Of a stretch of 7,573 bases of DNA, positions 6,376-7,573 are shown in pieces. The notes beneath the pieces are model-generated. The model saw nothing but the letters and a program-made list of their open reading frames with translations. It was not told the DNA's origin and did no database searches. The number at the start of each line of letters is the position of its first letter. The stretch's first letter is position 1. The DNA comes from Methanobacteriota archaeon (GTDB lineage Archaea; Thermoplasmatota; DTKX01; GCA-020343715). The translations under genes and the position numbers were made by a program. The stretch covers positions 1 through 7,573 of the forward strand of contig JAUVRF010000076.1 of the NCBI GenBank assembly GCA_030597775.1, in the 5' to 3' direction.

Positions 6376-6795
6376 ATGTCCCCTGATGAACGCACGATCA
6401 GTTTCAGCCAACAGGAGCTCCAGGAGATCAAGGAGATCTACCAATCGGTCATGAACCTGGCAGCCAATGGCCTCTTCTGTCGGGCTGGTCAGGTCCTTGG
6501 CCAGGGCATCGCCAAGCGAGCAGAACAGAGGGGAGGTTCGTTCCTCTCGGCCGCAGCCGATGTGCTCGTGGAGGAGGGTTGGGTCACGTCCGCAGCGCTG
6601 GACCGGGAACTCGCGAAGGTGGAGGGCTGCATAGAGGTCCATCGCGACGGTGATCGGAGCTGCAACATCCTCCGTGGCATTCTGGCCGAGATATACGCCC
6701 GACACTACGAGACCAAGCTGTTCTGCCACGAGGTGGAATGCGCGGGCGGAGGAGCCCCACGATGCAGCTTCCAGATCAGGAAGGGGGTCCTCTAG
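6376..6795 (+). CDS. V4R-domain protein, probable small-molecule or metal sensor
   Basis: This 139-residue protein looks like a stand-alone V4R (4-vinyl reductase-like) domain, a fold used for small-ligand binding in signalling and biosynthetic proteins. The C-terminal signature is visible as C117-x4-C122-x7-C130-SFQI, preceded by a helix with the pattern C96-NILRGILAEIYARHY. Two more cysteines lie at 35 and 85, with histidines at 89, 110 and 118, so metal or thiol-based sensing is possible. The first roughly 30 residues (QQELQEIKEIYQSVM) would form an amphipathic helix suited to dimerising or partner binding. The stop codon TAG directly abuts the GTG of the KaiC-like ATPase gene, so the two are very likely cotranscribed and made together. 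The ligand is unknown. The family call rests on the C-terminal pattern and length; a profile search would confirm it. Confidence 0.75.
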   Translation: MSPDERTISFSQQELQEIKEIYQSVMNLAANGLFCRAGQVLGQGIAKRAEQRGGSFLSAAADVLVEEGWVTSAALDRELAKVEGCIEVHRDGDRSCNILRGILAEIYARHYETKLFCHEVECAGGGAPRCSFQIRKGVL

Positions 6796-7479
6796 GTGCC
6801 CCTCACTCGAGCACCCACTGGGATCCCGGGGCTCGATGACATGATCGAGGGCGGATTCCCCGTTCCCTCGACCATCCTCGTGGCGGGCGAGCCTGGCACC
6901 GGCAAGACCACCTTGTCCGTGCAGAGCCTGTTCGACGTGGCGCGCAACGGCGAGGTGGGCATATACCTGGCCGCCATCTCAGAGCCGCCGTGGGTGGTCC
7001 AATCCTTCCTTTCCAACTTCGAATTCTACGACGCCGACCTCGTGGACTCCAACAAGGTGGTGTTCTCCGACCTGGGTTCTTCCCTGGTGTACGAGCCAGA
7101 GAACCTGATGGAGCGCCTCCAGCAGGTGGTGGAGACCTACCAGCCTAGCAGGCTGGTCATCGACCCGATCACGCCCATCCGCGAGATCCTCGAGCGCAAG
7201 GGCATCAACGACAGGGAGTTCATGCACAACCTGTTCGCGTACCTCAAGACCCTGAGCTGCACGACCATCATCACAGCTGAGCAGAACTACAGCACCATCC
7301 CCTCGTCCCTGGAGAGCTACATGGTGGATGGGATCATCGTCATGTCCTATCCCGAGGAGGATGGCGTCAGGCGCAAGTACCTAGAGGTGCTCAAGTTCCG
7401 TGGCACCGATCACGTCACCGGCCGTCAGTTGCTGGACATAACCAGCGAGGGCCTTTCTGTACAGGCGGGTCTCAGGTAG
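6796..7479 (+). CDS. Single-domain KaiC/RAD55-like RecA-fold ATPase
   Basis: This 227-residue protein is one RecA/KaiC-type ATPase domain. It opens with TGIPGLDDMIEGGFP, the KaiC family start, then Walker A GEPGTGKTT (31-39) and a Walker B strand RLVID ending at Asp123. The closing LKFRGTDH and DITSEGLSV strands (about 199-222) are also typical of KaiC. It has one domain, whereas cyanobacterial KaiC has two in tandem. Where family members usually have two adjacent glutamates (L-E-E-P-P), it has I-S-E-P-P with only Glu63, so the residue matching the catalytic base may be gone. Archaeal KaiC-like ATPases are proposed signalling hubs that bind sensor domains; here the likely partner is the V4R protein directly upstream, with no gap between the genes. 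GTG 6796 is chosen because it gives the full family N-terminus and a G-rich stretch (AAGGGGGT, 6781-6788) lies in front of it. Confidence 0.92.
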   Translation: MPLTRAPTGIPGLDDMIEGGFPVPSTILVAGEPGTGKTTLSVQSLFDVARNGEVGIYLAAISEPPWVVQSFLSNFEFYDADLVDSNKVVFSDLGSSLVYEPENLMERLQQVVETYQPSRLVIDPITPIREILERKGINDREFMHNLFAYLKTLSCTTIITAEQNYSTIPSSLESYMVDGIIVMSYPEEDGVRRKYLEVLKFRGTDHVTGRQLLDITSEGLSVQAGLR

Positions 7480-7510
7480 GGCCCATGCTCGTTCTCGCAA
7501 AAGTGTGGAG

Positions 7511-7554
7511 GGGATGAACGGGGCGGATGACCGCCCCGCCGTGCACCCCATCCC
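7511..7554. terminator. GC hairpin downstream of the KaiC-like gene
   Basis: CGGGGCGG (7519-7526) and CCGCCCCG (7531-7538) form a perfect 8-bp stem around the loop ATGA. An outer pair, GGGATG (7511-7516) with CATCCC (7549-7554), can extend it across an internal bulge. It begins 32 nt after the stop of the KaiC-like gene. No T-run follows on the + strand inside the window. On the - strand the hairpin would be followed by CTTTTGC (complement of 7496-7502), so it may also end a converging gene beyond the window. No gene is visible in 7480-7573. Confidence 0.5.
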
Positions 7555-7573
7555 ATTCTGACCAGCCAGCTCC

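Noticed and set aside
1..7573. CRISPR array, insertion sequence, tRNA or rRNA
   Set aside because: I looked for regular direct repeats with spacers, terminal inverted repeats with a transposase, and tRNA-like cloverleaf sequence, and saw none. Intergenic gaps are all under 100 bp.

Overview
The window looks like a stretch of archaeal chromosome, most likely from the phylum Thermoplasmatota: an uncultured or Methanomassiliicoccales-like lineage with moderately high GC. The evidence is fourfold. There are archaeal TATA-type promoters placed about 27 nt from start codons, which implies leaderless mRNAs. The family 4 uracil-DNA glycosylase, the short CinA-type protein and the single-domain KaiC-like ATPase are all of kinds common in archaea. 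A very large secreted protein ends in a PGF-type C-terminal sorting signal. GTG starts are frequent. The phylum-level placement is an inference from gene content; a search with any of the proteins would settle it. All supported genes lie on the + strand.

Region 1 (1-4244): a TATA box and one 1399-residue secreted surface protein. It has an N-terminal signal peptide, a GATase1/flavodoxin-like domain, a CARDB-like domain, a MAM/jelly-roll-like region, an Ig-like domain, a chain of cadherin-like repeats joined by NVNDxP linkers, a PKD-like domain, and a C-terminal PGF-hydrophobic-basic tail. Region 2 (4245-4326): a perfect 10-bp GC hairpin followed by a T-rich tract, which appears to end gene 1 and also to serve as the TATA box of gene 2. 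Region 3 (4327-5732): a two-gene operon with a 4-nt ATGA overlap, encoding a CinA/molybdopterin-binding-fold protein and a 4Fe-4S family 4 uracil-DNA glycosylase. Region 4 (5733-6302): its own promoter and a 169-residue protein with the D...E-x-K pattern of PD-(D/E)XK nucleases. Region 5 (6303-7479): a promoter, a strong Shine-Dalgarno and two abutting genes, a Cys-rich V4R-type ligand-sensing protein and a single-domain KaiC/RAD55-like ATPase. Region 6 (7480-7573): a GC hairpin and no gene.

Two parts reward a second look. The V4R-KaiC pair looks like a minimal sensor plus ATPase signalling module, and its ATPase has lost the first residue of the usual Glu-Glu pair. The giant surface protein carries an archaeosortase-type tail in what appears to be a non-halophilic, Thermoplasmatota-like genome. 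The CinA-UDG4 operon and the PD-(D/E)XK protein next door together suggest a small DNA-maintenance neighbourhood, but that functional link is inference. I see no mobile element, CRISPR array, tRNA or rRNA.
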